DNA of 40,722 nt from the NCBI GenBank assembly GCA_910587865.1, contig CAJUNX010000038.1, positions 1-40,722 on the forward strand. The letters are read 5' to 3'. The notes beneath the pieces were generated by a model that did no database searches, was not told the DNA's origin, and was given only the letters and a program-made list of their open reading frames with translations. Source of the DNA: an uncultured Roseburia sp. Lineage in GTDB: Bacteria > Bacillota > Clostridia > Lachnospirales > Lachnospiraceae. The translations under genes and the position numbers were made by a program. Positions 32,910 through 40,552 of this stretch are shown here, one piece after another; the stretch's first letter is position 1; each line of letters begins with the position of its first letter.

Positions 32910-33173
32910 TTAAGCCATGGAGTTCACAAGCTTTGCCAGGCGTGAAACCTTTCTGGCAGAATTATTCTTGTGATAAACGCCCTTGGTAGCAGCGCTCTCA
33001 ATCGTAGCGGTAGCAGCGATAAGCGCAGCCTTTGCAGCTTCCTTATCCTTTGAAGCAACAGCAGCCTCCACCTTTTTGGTCATGGTCTTAACCTTGCTTC
33101 TGATCGCCTTGTTTCTCGCAGCCCTCGTCTCTGCCACTAAAATCCTCTTCTTCGCAGATTTGATATTAGCCAA
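32910..33173 (-). CDS. rpsT: 30S ribosomal protein S20
   Basis: This 87-residue S20 binds 16S rRNA in the small subunit. The sequence runs ANIKSAKKRILVAETR... to ARKVSRLAKLVNSMA, matching the family along its full length. The only start giving the usual MANIKSAKKR N-terminus is TTG at 33173-33171, with GGGAGG upstream. A longer ATG-started frame would add about 66 atypical residues. It is oriented opposite to holA and gpr. Confidence 0.96.
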   Translation of the reverse strand: MANIKSAKKRILVAETRAARNKAIRSKVKTMTKKVEAAVASKDKEAAKAALIAATATIESAATKGVYHKNNSARKVSRLAKLVNSMA

Positions 33174-33260
33174 TCCGTACACCTCCCATTCTGTATGGTC
33201 TTCTGATAGATATCCACATCTAAGCCGGACACGGACAGTTCGATGTAAACATACTGGTAT

Positions 33261-33289
33261 ATTGTAGGACATTCCGTTTCTTCTGTCAA
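33261..33289 (-). promoter_or_regulatory. rpsT promoter
   Basis: On the minus strand, a consensus TTGACA (33289-33284) and TACAAT (33266-33261) are separated by 17 bp. The leader of about 80 nt before the TTG start leaves room for control by S20 itself. Confidence 0.88.
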
Positions 33290-33322
33290 GAGAAAATATA
33301 AAATATTTGTTTTGCGAGGTGC

Positions 33323-33351
33323 GGATAATTTTGGTCCGGTATGGGAAAATA
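33323..33351 (+). promoter_or_regulatory. Possible forespore (sigma-G/F type) promoter of gpr
   Basis: GGATA (33323-33327) lies 17-18 bp before GAAAATA (33345-33351), a partial match to sigma-G-type elements. gpr is normally a forespore gene, and no good sigma-A promoter is seen here. Tentative. Confidence 0.3.
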
Positions 33352-33388
33352 AAGGTAAGCAAAGAACCCATAGGAGACGGAGGAAATT

Positions 33389-34351
33389 ATGTATCAGATA
33401 CGTACCGATCTGGCATTAGAGACACAGGAGAAGATGCAGGAGGACCATGTCGAGTTAAAAGGCGTCCGGTTTCTCGAGGAGAAGATTGATAAAAATCTGA
33501 CGATCAGCACAGTGGTGATCGAGACGGAAAACGGTGCAAAGACAATGGGAAAACCCAAAGGGACCTATATCACGATCGAGGCGGGAAATATGGATGAGGA
33601 GGACGAGGATTATCACAGGGAGATCTCCGAACAGCTTGCGAAGGTGATCCGAAAACTGACCCGCGTGAAAAAGGAGGAGATCTCCGTGCTGATCGTCGGG
33701 CTCGGAAACCGCGGGGTGACGCCGGATGCGCTGGGACCGAGGGTGGTCGACAATCTGTTTATCACGCGGCATATCATTAAGGAATACGGAAAATACGCGT
33801 TCGGCGAGGAGAAAGTCAACCGGATCAGCAGTATCGTGCCCGGCGTTATGGCGCAGACCGGAATGGAAAGTCTTGAGATCATAAAGGGTATCATAAAAGA
33901 GACGAAGCCGGATCTGATCATAGCGGTGGACGCGCTGGCGGCCCGCAGCACAAAACGCTTAAACCGCACGATCCAGGTGACGGACACCGGCATCAACCCG
34001 GGCAGCGGAGTGGGCAATCACAGGCACGGGCTGAATGAGAAGAGTCTCGGTGTGCCGGTGATTTCGATCGGTATTCCGACCGTGGTGGATGCCGCGACGA
34101 TTGTAAACGACACGATGTATAACCTGGTGACGGCCCTGACGCAGAGCGAGGCGTTTTCTGCGGTCGGCAGTTCGCTTGAGGAGTTAAACGACGCGGAAAA
34201 GTACGAGCTGATCCGGGAGCTGCTCTCGCCGAATCTCAATGCGATGTTTGTGACGCCGAAGGATATCGACGAGTCCGTGAAGCGCTTAAGCTTTACGATC
34301 TCGGAGGGACTTAATATCGCGTTTGCAAATGGTTGTCTGACAACGGCATAA
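33389..34351 (+). CDS. gpr: Germination protease GPR
   Basis: This 320-residue GPR degrades small acid-soluble spore proteins during germination. It is made as a zymogen. The N-terminal RTDLALE (residues 5-11) matches the self-processing site, which resembles the cleavage site in the spore proteins. Conserved segments are VGLGNRGVTPDALGPRVV (about 107-124), VDALAARSTKRLNRTIQ near 180 and INPGSGVGNHR near 205. GGAGGAA precedes the ATG. Its presence shows the organism forms endospores. It is next to spoIIP, as in Bacillus. Confidence 0.97.
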   Translation: MYQIRTDLALETQEKMQEDHVELKGVRFLEEKIDKNLTISTVVIETENGAKTMGKPKGTYITIEAGNMDEEDEDYHREISEQLAKVIRKLTRVKKEEISVLIVGLGNRGVTPDALGPRVVDNLFITRHIIKEYGKYAFGEEKVNRISSIVPGVMAQTGMESLEIIKGIIKETKPDLIIAVDALAARSTKRLNRTIQVTDTGINPGSGVGNHRHGLNEKSLGVPVISIGIPTVVDAATIVNDTMYNLVTALTQSEAFSAVGSSLEELNDAEKYELIRELLSPNLNAMFVTPKDIDESVKRLSFTISEGLNIAFANGCLTTA

Positions 34352-34379
34352 GAAAAGAAAAACGCGCATAGATTTTACT

Positions 34380-35834
34380 ATGCGTAATTTCAGGAATCCA
34401 TTCAGGTACAGAGAGAAGAGCAGGCCGGGAAAAAAAAGAAGCGGACCGATGGTAACGGCGGTGATCGGAATGGCGGCAGCAGCTCTGTTTTTTCATGGAC
34501 AGAGCAGGCTGCTGGCAGGGTTTGAGCGGGAGCTTCAGATGTGCCTGTATCAGGACATTCAGGAGATGTATTATCCGGGTGCGGTTTACCGTGCGGCGGG
34601 GGAGAATCACACGGCGGCGGAGCAGCTGCTGTCTCATTTTTTTATGATGGAGAGCGGGACGAAGCGTCTGGAGGATTATCCGACCCAGGTGGAGAGTGAT
34701 CTCTCCTATGAAGCGATTCTCGCCCGGGAGGCTGCGGATGAAAATTATGTGGATGAGGAGACGGGAACGGTCGTGGTGAACGGACTTGCGCCGGATCTGA
34801 TGGAACAGGCTGCGGATGACGGGACGGTGCAGACGACGGCGGATCCGGGAGGAGGCCAGAATCCTGCCGGGGAGACGGGAGCGGACGCCGGTCAGCCGCA
34901 GGGAGAGAGTGCGTCCGCAGACAGTGCGGCGGATCCGGCGGGAATGTCGGACGGCAGCGCAGAGACGCCGGGCCAGCCGCAGGGAGAGGGCGCGTCCGGG
35001 GGGAGTGCGGTGGATCAGAGTGCAGCGGACGCTGCGGGCGGCACGGTTCCCGCCGGCACGCAGCCGGTCGTCACGTACTCGCGGGAAAAGCTGAATGACT
35101 TTGACTATCTGCTTCAGAATTTTTATCAGGTGGACAGCACGACCACGATCACGGCGGCGCAGCTGAATAAGGATGCGCTGCTCGGAAAGGATGTGCGGCT
35201 CTCTCATGATGCGTCCACGCCGCAGATCCTGATTTATCACACACATTCCCAGGAAGGATATGCGGATTCCATACCGGGCGATCCTTCTACCAGCGTAGTT
35301 GGAGTAGGGGATTATCTGACACAGCTTTTAACGGAGCAGTACGGATTTTCCGTCATTCACCACAAGGGCGCGTATGATGTCGGGGACCGGGATCACGCAT
35401 ATTCGAACGCCGGGCCGGCGTTAGAGCAGATTCTTGCGGAGAATCCGGGAATCGAGGTCGTAATCGACCTGCACCGGGACGGAGTGGGGGAGAATACCAG
35501 GCTGGTCTCAAACCAGAACGGTGTGGAGATGGCACAGATCATGTTTTTCAACGGGCTAAGCCGGACGACGCGGATGGGCGATATCGATTATCTGTACAAT
35601 CCGTATATTGCGGATAATCTGGCGATCTCGTTTCAGATGCAGTTAAAGGCGGCGGAGTATTACCCGGGTTTCACGCGCCGGATTTACCTGAAAGGATACC
35701 GGTATAACATGCATTACTGTCCGCACACGCTGCTGATCGAAGTCGGGGCGCAGACCAACACGCTGCAGGAGGCGAAAAATGCGATGGTGCCGCTGGCGGA
35801 TCTGCTCAATAAAGTGCTGACGGGTTCGCAGTGA
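34380..35834 (+). CDS. spoIIP: Stage II sporulation protein P (engulfment peptidoglycan hydrolase)
   Basis: This 484-residue SpoIIP is an amidase/endopeptidase that, with SpoIID and SpoIIM, thins septal peptidoglycan during engulfment. A basic N-terminus leads to one transmembrane helix (about 24-40). The C-terminal catalytic domain has IYHTHSQEGY (H287 and H289), VVIDLHRDGVG near 360 and LLIEVGAQTNT near 448. Between them lies a Gly/Ala/Asp-rich linker (about 150-235) with duplicated GQPQGE blocks. No good ribosome binding site precedes ATG 34380, which sits in a small hairpin (GCATAG/CTATGC). ATG 34449 is an alternative start. Confidence 0.92.
   Translation: MRNFRNPFRYREKSRPGKKRSGPMVTAVIGMAAAALFFHGQSRLLAGFERELQMCLYQDIQEMYYPGAVYRAAGENHTAAEQLLSHFFMMESGTKRLEDYPTQVESDLSYEAILAREAADENYVDEETGTVVVNGLAPDLMEQAADDGTVQTTADPGGGQNPAGETGADAGQPQGESASADSAADPAGMSDGSAETPGQPQGEGASGGSAVDQSAADAAGGTVPAGTQPVVTYSREKLNDFDYLLQNFYQVDSTTTITAAQLNKDALLGKDVRLSHDASTPQILIYHTHSQEGYADSIPGDPSTSVVGVGDYLTQLLTEQYGFSVIHHKGAYDVGDRDHAYSNAGPALEQILAENPGIEVVIDLHRDGVGENTRLVSNQNGVEMAQIMFFNGLSRTTRMGDIDYLYNPYIADNLAISFQMQLKAAEYYPGFTRRIYLKGYRYNMHYCPHTLLIEVGAQTNTLQEAKNAMVPLADLLNKVLTGSQ
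34889..35000. repeat. In-frame duplication in the SpoIIP linker
   Basis: GTCAGCCGCAGGGAGAG near 34891 and GCCAGCCGCAGGGAGAG near 34973 head two related blocks (GQPQGESAS and GQPQGEGAS), with GGATCCG/GGATCAG further on. The blocks are diverged but keep frame. Confidence 0.65.
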
Positions 35835-35940
35835 GGGGAGGGAGAGCAGGGGCGCTGTCTGAACGACTGGAAATTGTACAGAGAATATGGTATCATGTTC
35901 CGGGACGGCATATGTGACATCGGTACGGGAGGATATAAAA

Positions 35941-36483
35941 ATGTGGGACGCGATACGAAATCTGGACGGAAATATACTGCTGTGGATTCAGGAATATCTG
36001 CGGAATGATCTGCTGACGCCGGTGATGAAGGCGCTCACGCATCTGGGGGATGCGGGGTGGATCTGGATCTTGTGTACGATTGTTTTTCTTTTGTGGAAAA
36101 AGCGGCGTGCGGCAGGGATCTGTATGACGTTTTCGCTTTTGGGGTCGCTTCTGCTGAACAATCTGCTGCTGAAGAATCTGGTGGCGAGAATCCGGCCCTA
36201 CGAGACGGTGGAGGGACTGAGCAGAATCATTGAGGCGCAGGTGGATCTGTCGTTCCCGTCGGGGCATGCGGGGAGCTCGTTTGCGGCTGCGGCTGCCATT
36301 TATCTTTCCTGTCCGCGGAGAATCGGGATACCGGCTCTGGTGCTTGCAGCGCTGATTTCGCTCTCAAGACTTTATGTGGGCGTACATTATCCGACGGATG
36401 TGATCTGCGGAGCTCTCATCGGAACGGCGGTGGCGATTGTGATCTGTCGTACATATCAGAGACGTCTGAAACGGACAGCGTGA
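35941..36483 (+). CDS. PAP2-family membrane phosphatase
   Basis: This 180-residue protein has about five membrane helices and the three phosphatase motifs: KNLVARIRPY (near 79-88), PSGH (near 107) and SRLYVGVHYPTD (near 141). Such enzymes act on lipid phosphates, for example undecaprenyl pyrophosphate or phosphatidylglycerol phosphate. GGGAGG precedes ATG 35941. A longer frame from 35887 lacks a site. The stop codon lies in the terminator loop that follows. Confidence 0.93.
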   Translation: MWDAIRNLDGNILLWIQEYLRNDLLTPVMKALTHLGDAGWIWILCTIVFLLWKKRRAAGICMTFSLLGSLLLNNLLLKNLVARIRPYETVEGLSRIIEAQVDLSFPSGHAGSSFAAAAAIYLSCPRRIGIPALVLAALISLSRLYVGVHYPTDVICGALIGTAVAIVICRTYQRRLKRTA

Positions 36484-36498
36484 TGCTGTCCGTTTTTT
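36472..36498 (+). terminator. Intrinsic terminator of the PAP2 gene
   Basis: CGGACAGC (36472-36479) pairs with GCTGTCCG (36485-36492), followed by six T. The TGA stop (36481-36483) lies inside the 5-nt loop, so the hairpin begins within the coding sequence. Confidence 0.93.
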
Positions 36499-36535
36499 GT
36501 GTGAAGTGTCCGGACAAAAGATCATGTGCCGGCCG

Positions 36536-37453
36536 TCACTCTTCCACCCACTGTTTCTGATCGTCTCCGTACCATACGACCTGATTCCGTCCGAATCGTT
36601 TGGCATCGTAGAGCATGGCATCCGCGACTTTCAGATAGGAGCTGTAATCCGTGTCGGTTTTCGGAACGATCGTGACGCCTCCGGAGCTGACGGTAACCCA
36701 CTCGGAGACAGCCGGCGTGTGCGGAATGTGAAGATTTTCGATTTCCTGCCGTATTTTCTTTACCAGGCCGAACACGGCTGAGGCGTCGCCGCCGAGGACG
36801 ATAGCGACGAATTCTTCCCCGCCGTAGCGCGCGACAAAGTCGGTGGAGCGCCGCAGACGGGTTGAGAGAGCGTTTGCGACGGCCGCGATCACTTTGTCAC
36901 CGGCAGGATGGCCGAAGGAGTCGTTGTATGCCTTGAAGTGGTCAATATCGAACATGCAGATGGAAAACGGTACCTGCAGACGGATGGCTTCCTGCCATTT
37001 GATCCTGCTGTAGCGCTCATACCGGCGGCGGTTGGCGAGACCGGTCAGCTGATCGGTCATGGAGAGCAGCTCGAGCTGTTTCCGGTATTCATATAACCGG
37101 ATGTGTGTGCGGACTCTGGCGTGAACGATGACCGGATGAAACGGTTTGGTGATGTAATCCACCGCGCCCAGCATCAGCCCGTGCGATTCGTTCTCGGCAT
37201 CGGAGAGGCTGGTGATCAGAATCACCGGAACGTGCTTTGTGACGACTTCCTCCTGCAGCTTTTTTAACATCGTAAATCCGTCCATGCCTGGCATGACCAC
37301 GTCCAGCAGGATCAGGGAATAATCTCCGGAGATTGCGAGGGCGAATCCGTCTTCTGCCGTCTGGGCGACGGTGACGTCATATTCTTCGTTCAGAATGGAT
37401 TTGAGCTGTGTACCCTGTAAGGGACTATCGTCAACAATCAGTATTTTTTCCAT
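36536..37453 (-). CDS. Response regulator with GGDEF domain (diguanylate cyclase)
   Basis: This 305-residue PleD/WspR-like protein makes cyclic di-GMP from two GTP. It has a REC domain (1-120; D51 in LLDVVMPGMDG, K103 in TKPF) and a GGDEF domain (about 130-300). The active-site motif is GGEEF at 211-215, which is catalytically competent. An RSTD inhibitory site at 202-205 suggests product feedback. Its ATG follows GAGGAG. No partner kinase is adjacent, so its input is unknown. It is transcribed alone, facing the PAP2 gene. Confidence 0.96.
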   Translation of the reverse strand: MEKILIVDDSPLQGTQLKSILNEEYDVTVAQTAEDGFALAISGDYSLILLDVVMPGMDGFTMLKKLQEEVVTKHVPVILITSLSDAENESHGLMLGAVDYITKPFHPVIVHARVRTHIRLYEYRKQLELLSMTDQLTGLANRRRYERYSRIKWQEAIRLQVPFSICMFDIDHFKAYNDSFGHPAGDKVIAAVANALSTRLRRSTDFVARYGGEEFVAIVLGGDASAVFGLVKKIRQEIENLHIPHTPAVSEWVTVSSGGVTIVPKTDTDYSSYLKVADAMLYDAKRFGRNQVVWYGDDQKQWVEE

Positions 37454-37541
37454 ATTTTCTTACTCCTCGTCTTTGTTGCTTTGCCCGTCTGCCGTCCGGA
37501 GATGATGCATCCAAAGGGCAGCATTTGAAACCTCTAAATGA

Positions 37542-37570
37542 ACTTTACATGAAAAACGGTTTTTTTGCAA
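37542..37570 (-). promoter_or_regulatory. Promoter of the diguanylate cyclase gene
   Basis: On the minus strand, TTGCAA (37570-37565) and TAAAGT (37547-37542) have a 17-bp spacer, giving a leader of about 80 nt before the ATG at 37453. Confidence 0.6.
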
Positions 37571-37651
37571 GTCGTAATAAAACAATCCGGCGATGGAATA
37601 AAACGATTCTGCGAACTTCGGCCGGAATCCGGGGGATTCCGGGATCCTGTA

Positions 37652-37680
37652 TTGACGTTTTTCTGAGGTTCTTATACACT
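37652..37680 (+). promoter_or_regulatory. Promoter before the small membrane ORF and fucosidase
   Basis: TTGACG (37652-37657) and TACACT (37675-37680) have a 17-bp spacer. It is the only good rightward promoter seen before the fucosidase gene. Confidence 0.55.
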
Positions 37681-37749
37681 GAACATGATGCCGGACGCCC
37701 GGTGCAGGCCGGCGGTCGCACAGTGAAGATCAGAGGAGGTATGGCGCAT

Positions 37750-37908
37750 ATGCGCAATGCCAGGATGCGTTCCATGCGTTTTTATACAATTTTTTACTGC
37801 CTTCCTGCGCTTGTATTTACCGGGCTGGTCGCGTATAACAACCAGACGGTGTTTGTGCTGCTGTCTGCGGGTCTGCCTTTGGTGAGACAAGTGTCGCAAA
37901 TGAACTGA
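37750..37908 (+). CDS. Small single-pass membrane protein candidate (52 aa)
   Basis: The frame starts MRNARMRSMRFYTIFYCLP and holds one hydrophobic segment (about 10-45) after a basic N-terminus, so it would sit in the membrane. AGAGGAGG lies about 10 bases before ATG 37750. ATG 37741 is immediately after that site. A promoter lies 70 bp upstream, and the fucosidase start is 57 bp downstream. I recognise no family. It could also be a remnant of a larger gene. Confidence 0.4.
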   Translation: MRNARMRSMRFYTIFYCLPALVFTGLVAYNNQTVFVLLSAGLPLVRQVSQMN

Positions 37909-37965
37909 CCGCGGTTTCGAATGTTTATGAGGAGTACAGAAAGAGTATCGAAAAGGAGAAAACGT

Positions 37966-39384
37966 ATGAGGTACGAACCAACGTATGAATCGGTGCACAG
38001 CCACCCGCTCCCGGCGTGGTATGAGGATGCCAAATTCGGAATCTTTATCCACTGGTCGCTGTTTTCGGTCCCGGCATTTGCCGGGGAGCAGCATCAGGAT
38101 ATCTCTGAGAGCTTTCAATCGGGATCCGCAGATCTGTGGCGGAATTATCCCTATGCGGAGTGGTACTTAAATTCGCTGCGAATCCCCGGATCCGTCACGC
38201 AGGAATTTCACAAAAAGCATTACGGCAGCCGCAGTTACGAATCGTTTCAGGAGGATTTTGAGGAACAGAACGCGGATTTTGATGTGTCGGACTGGGTGAA
38301 GCTGATCCGTGCGGCAGGGGCAAAATATGCTGTGCTTGTCACCAAACATCACGACGGGTACAATCTCTGGCCGACCGTAAATCCGAATCCGCGCCGTCCG
38401 GGCTATCATTCCAAAAGGGATTTTGTCGGGGAATTCTGCGATGCGGCGGATCGCGCCGGGATCCGCGCGGGGCTTTACTATTCAGGTGTATTCGACTGGA
38501 CCTTCCGGACTGACGTGCCGATTGACGGAGCGGCAGGCTATATGCGGCATCAGGATATGCCGGCGGAGTACGTCGATTATGCGGTCCGGCAGTTAAAGGA
38601 GCTTATCGACCGCTATCGGCCCGCTGTGCTTTGGAACGATATCGCGTTTCCGCACGGATATGATGTAAACGAGCTGTTTGCATATTACTACAACCGGGTG
38701 GAGGACGGCGTCGTTGATGACCGCTGGATGCAGTATCTGGTACCGCGGACGGCGGCGGAGTGGGAGGCATTTGAGGAGAGCATGAAGGGAAAATTTTTTC
38801 CGCCTCCTCCGAAGGAGCGTTTTCACTACGATTTTGTAACGGCGGAATACCAGGAGCTCACCGGCGGCAGGAGGGAGAAGTGGGAGTGCACGCGCGGCAT
38901 AGGACGCAGCTTTGGCTTTAACCGGACGGAGGCAGGACTGGATTATCTGACGGGTAAGCAGATCATTGATCTTCTGGTCCGGGTGGTCGCGCAGAACGGA
39001 AACCTGCTGCTGAACATCGGCCCGCGGGCGGACGGCAGCGTCTGTCAGGAACAGATAAAGCCGCTTCTTGAGACCGGAGCGTGGTTAAAGACGAACGGTG
39101 AGGCGATTTACGGAACCAGGCCGCATGATCCGGTCATGTGTACGGATCAGAACGGTAATCCGGTGTATTTTACAGAGAAGGGAAACACGGTTTATGCGAT
39201 TTTCCTGGGAGAAGAGCCCGCACCGCAGATGAAGCTTGCGGGATATCGCATCCCGGAAGGCAGATGCGTGACACTCTGCGGCGTGGGGCCGGTTTCCTAC
39301 ACGGTAAAAGGAGCGGATACCGTGCTTAAGTTTCCTGAGACGTGTGGACGACAGCCGGCTTATGTGTTCCGGGTGGAAAAATGA
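37966..39384 (+). CDS. Alpha-L-fucosidase, glycoside hydrolase family 29
   Basis: This 472-residue GH29 enzyme removes terminal L-fucose from glycans. The catalytic domain begins at PAWYEDAKFGIFIHWSLFSVP (residues about 17-37) and includes AGAKYAVLVTKHHDGYNLW. The nucleophile Asp is in PAVLWNDIAFP near residue 226, the same context as the Thermotoga maritima enzyme. LLLNIGPRADG near 350 ends the catalytic part, and a C-terminal beta-sandwich follows. No signal peptide is present, so it is cytosolic and works on imported oligosaccharides. AAAGGAG lies 7 bases before ATG 37966. No fucose pathway genes are adjacent. Confidence 0.96.
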   Translation: MRYEPTYESVHSHPLPAWYEDAKFGIFIHWSLFSVPAFAGEQHQDISESFQSGSADLWRNYPYAEWYLNSLRIPGSVTQEFHKKHYGSRSYESFQEDFEEQNADFDVSDWVKLIRAAGAKYAVLVTKHHDGYNLWPTVNPNPRRPGYHSKRDFVGEFCDAADRAGIRAGLYYSGVFDWTFRTDVPIDGAAGYMRHQDMPAEYVDYAVRQLKELIDRYRPAVLWNDIAFPHGYDVNELFAYYYNRVEDGVVDDRWMQYLVPRTAAEWEAFEESMKGKFFPPPPKERFHYDFVTAEYQELTGGRREKWECTRGIGRSFGFNRTEAGLDYLTGKQIIDLLVRVVAQNGNLLLNIGPRADGSVCQEQIKPLLETGAWLKTNGEAIYGTRPHDPVMCTDQNGNPVYFTEKGNTVYAIFLGEEPAPQMKLAGYRIPEGRCVTLCGVGPVSYTVKGADTVLKFPETCGRQPAYVFRVEK

Positions 39385-39478
39385 CCGTGTGGAAGAACAG
39401 GCAGAGGGCCGGCTGCTGAGAGAAACGGGGCGGTCTCCGTTCAGGGGACTGACCCGCGGACCGTCAGTGAAAAAACAG

Positions 39479-39507
39479 TTGCCAGGGCCCAAAAAACAGT
39501 GTATAAT
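39479..39507 (+). promoter_or_regulatory. Promoter of the TPP riboswitch-thiM transcript
   Basis: TTGCCA (39479-39484) and a consensus TATAAT (39502-39507) are 17 bp apart. The predicted start near 39514 lies just before the riboswitch. Confidence 0.85.
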
Positions 39508-39523
39508 CAGAAAACAACAAAAA

Positions 39524-39612
39524 ACGCAGACGGGAGCTTGTAAACAGGCTGAGAGGAAGGTGAGACCTTCGACCGGTGACCTGATTTGGATAATGCCAAC
39601 GTAGGGATGCAT
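39524..39612 (+). promoter_or_regulatory. TPP riboswitch (THI box)
   Basis: The conserved blocks of the thiamine pyrophosphate aptamer are all present in order: ACGGGAGC, GGCTGAGA (39548-39555), GACC near 39571, and the THI-box core CCTGATTTGGATAATGCCAA (39580-39599) followed by CGTAGGGA. It binds TPP and controls the downstream thiM gene, here through the terminator at 39657-39683. Confidence 0.96.
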
Positions 39613-39656
39613 CGAAGATGTACGGATAGGTACATTCGGGATATGTATGTAAGCAG

Positions 39657-39683
39657 AAGCTGCCGGATCGGGCAGCTTTTTTT
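39657..39683 (+). terminator. Riboswitch-controlled terminator
   Basis: AAGCTGCC (39657-39664) pairs with GGCAGCTT (39671-39678), followed by T residues to 39683. It lies between the TPP aptamer and thiM, so high TPP should promote termination. Confidence 0.92.
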
Positions 39684-39730
39684 GTACTCAGAATACTACA
39701 CAGGGCTTTCGGCCGAAACGGAGGTTTATC

Positions 39731-40552
39731 ATGCACAAAGAATTGTTAGAAAATGTCAGAGCGTGCCGTCCTCTGATCCACAGCATCACCAACTATGTGA
39801 CGGTCAACGACTGCGCGAACATGCTGCTCGCCTGCGGAGCGTCGCCCATCATGGCGGATGACATCGGCGAGGCGGCGGAGATCACCGCGGTCTGCGGAGG
39901 GTTAAACATCAATATCGGGACGCTGAATGAACGGACGATCCCGGCCATGTTCGCCGCAGGCAGACAGGCGAATGCGCTGCGACATCCGGTTGTGCTCGAT
40001 CCGGTCGGCGCAGGCGCTTCCGGTCTTCGGACCCGGACAGCCCTGCGCCTGACAGAGGAGGTGCGGTTTGCCGTAATCAGGGGAAATATCTCGGAGATCA
40101 AAACACTGGCGCAGGGAAGAGGGACGACAAAGGGGGTGGACGCGGATCCCGTGGATGTGGTGACGGAGGATACGCTGGATGCAGCCTGTGCGTTTGTGAA
40201 AGCGTTTGCGGCAAAAACGGGCGCTGTGATCGCGGTCACCGGCGCGATCGATATTGTGGCCGACGGTCAGACGGCGTACTGTATCAGAAACGGACATCCG
40301 ATGATGGGCAGCGTCACCGGAACCGGCTGTCAGCTGTCCGCGCTGACGGCGGCGTTTGTCACGGCGAATCCGAAGGAGACACTGCGGGCCGCTGCCGCGG
40401 CTGTCTGCGCGATGGGGGTCTGCGGGGAGATTGCCGAAAAACGTCTCGGGGCGCAGGACGGGAATGCCGCGTATCGGAACAATATGATTGACGCGATGTA
40501 CCGGCTGGACGGAGATACGCTTGAGCGGCTTGCAAAATGCGAGGAGAGATGA
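39731..40552 (+). CDS. thiM: Hydroxyethylthiazole kinase
   Basis: This 273-residue ThiM phosphorylates 4-methyl-5-(2-hydroxyethyl)thiazole for thiamine salvage. Characteristic segments are RPLIHSITNYVTVNDCANMLLACGASPIM (residues about 13-41), VVLDPVGAGAS near 92 and MGSVTGTGCQLSA near 196, where the Cys is the conserved active-site residue. GGAGG precedes the ATG. It is controlled by the upstream TPP riboswitch. thiD and thiE are not visible before the window ends. Its last codons and stop are the first unit of the terminal tandem array. Confidence 0.97.
   Translation: MHKELLENVRACRPLIHSITNYVTVNDCANMLLACGASPIMADDIGEAAEITAVCGGLNINIGTLNERTIPAMFAAGRQANALRHPVVLDPVGAGASGLRTRTALRLTEEVRFAVIRGNISEIKTLAQGRGTTKGVDADPVDVVTEDTLDAACAFVKAFAAKTGAVIAVTGAIDIVADGQTAYCIRNGHPMMGSVTGTGCQLSALTAAFVTANPKETLRAAAAAVCAMGVCGEIAEKRLGAQDGNAAYRNNMIDAMYRLDGDTLERLAKCEER

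Noticed and set aside
34311..35246. 311-codon antisense frame opposite spoIIP
   Set aside because: It is Arg-rich, has no ribosome binding site and covers the repetitive SpoIIP linker, so it is a shadow frame.
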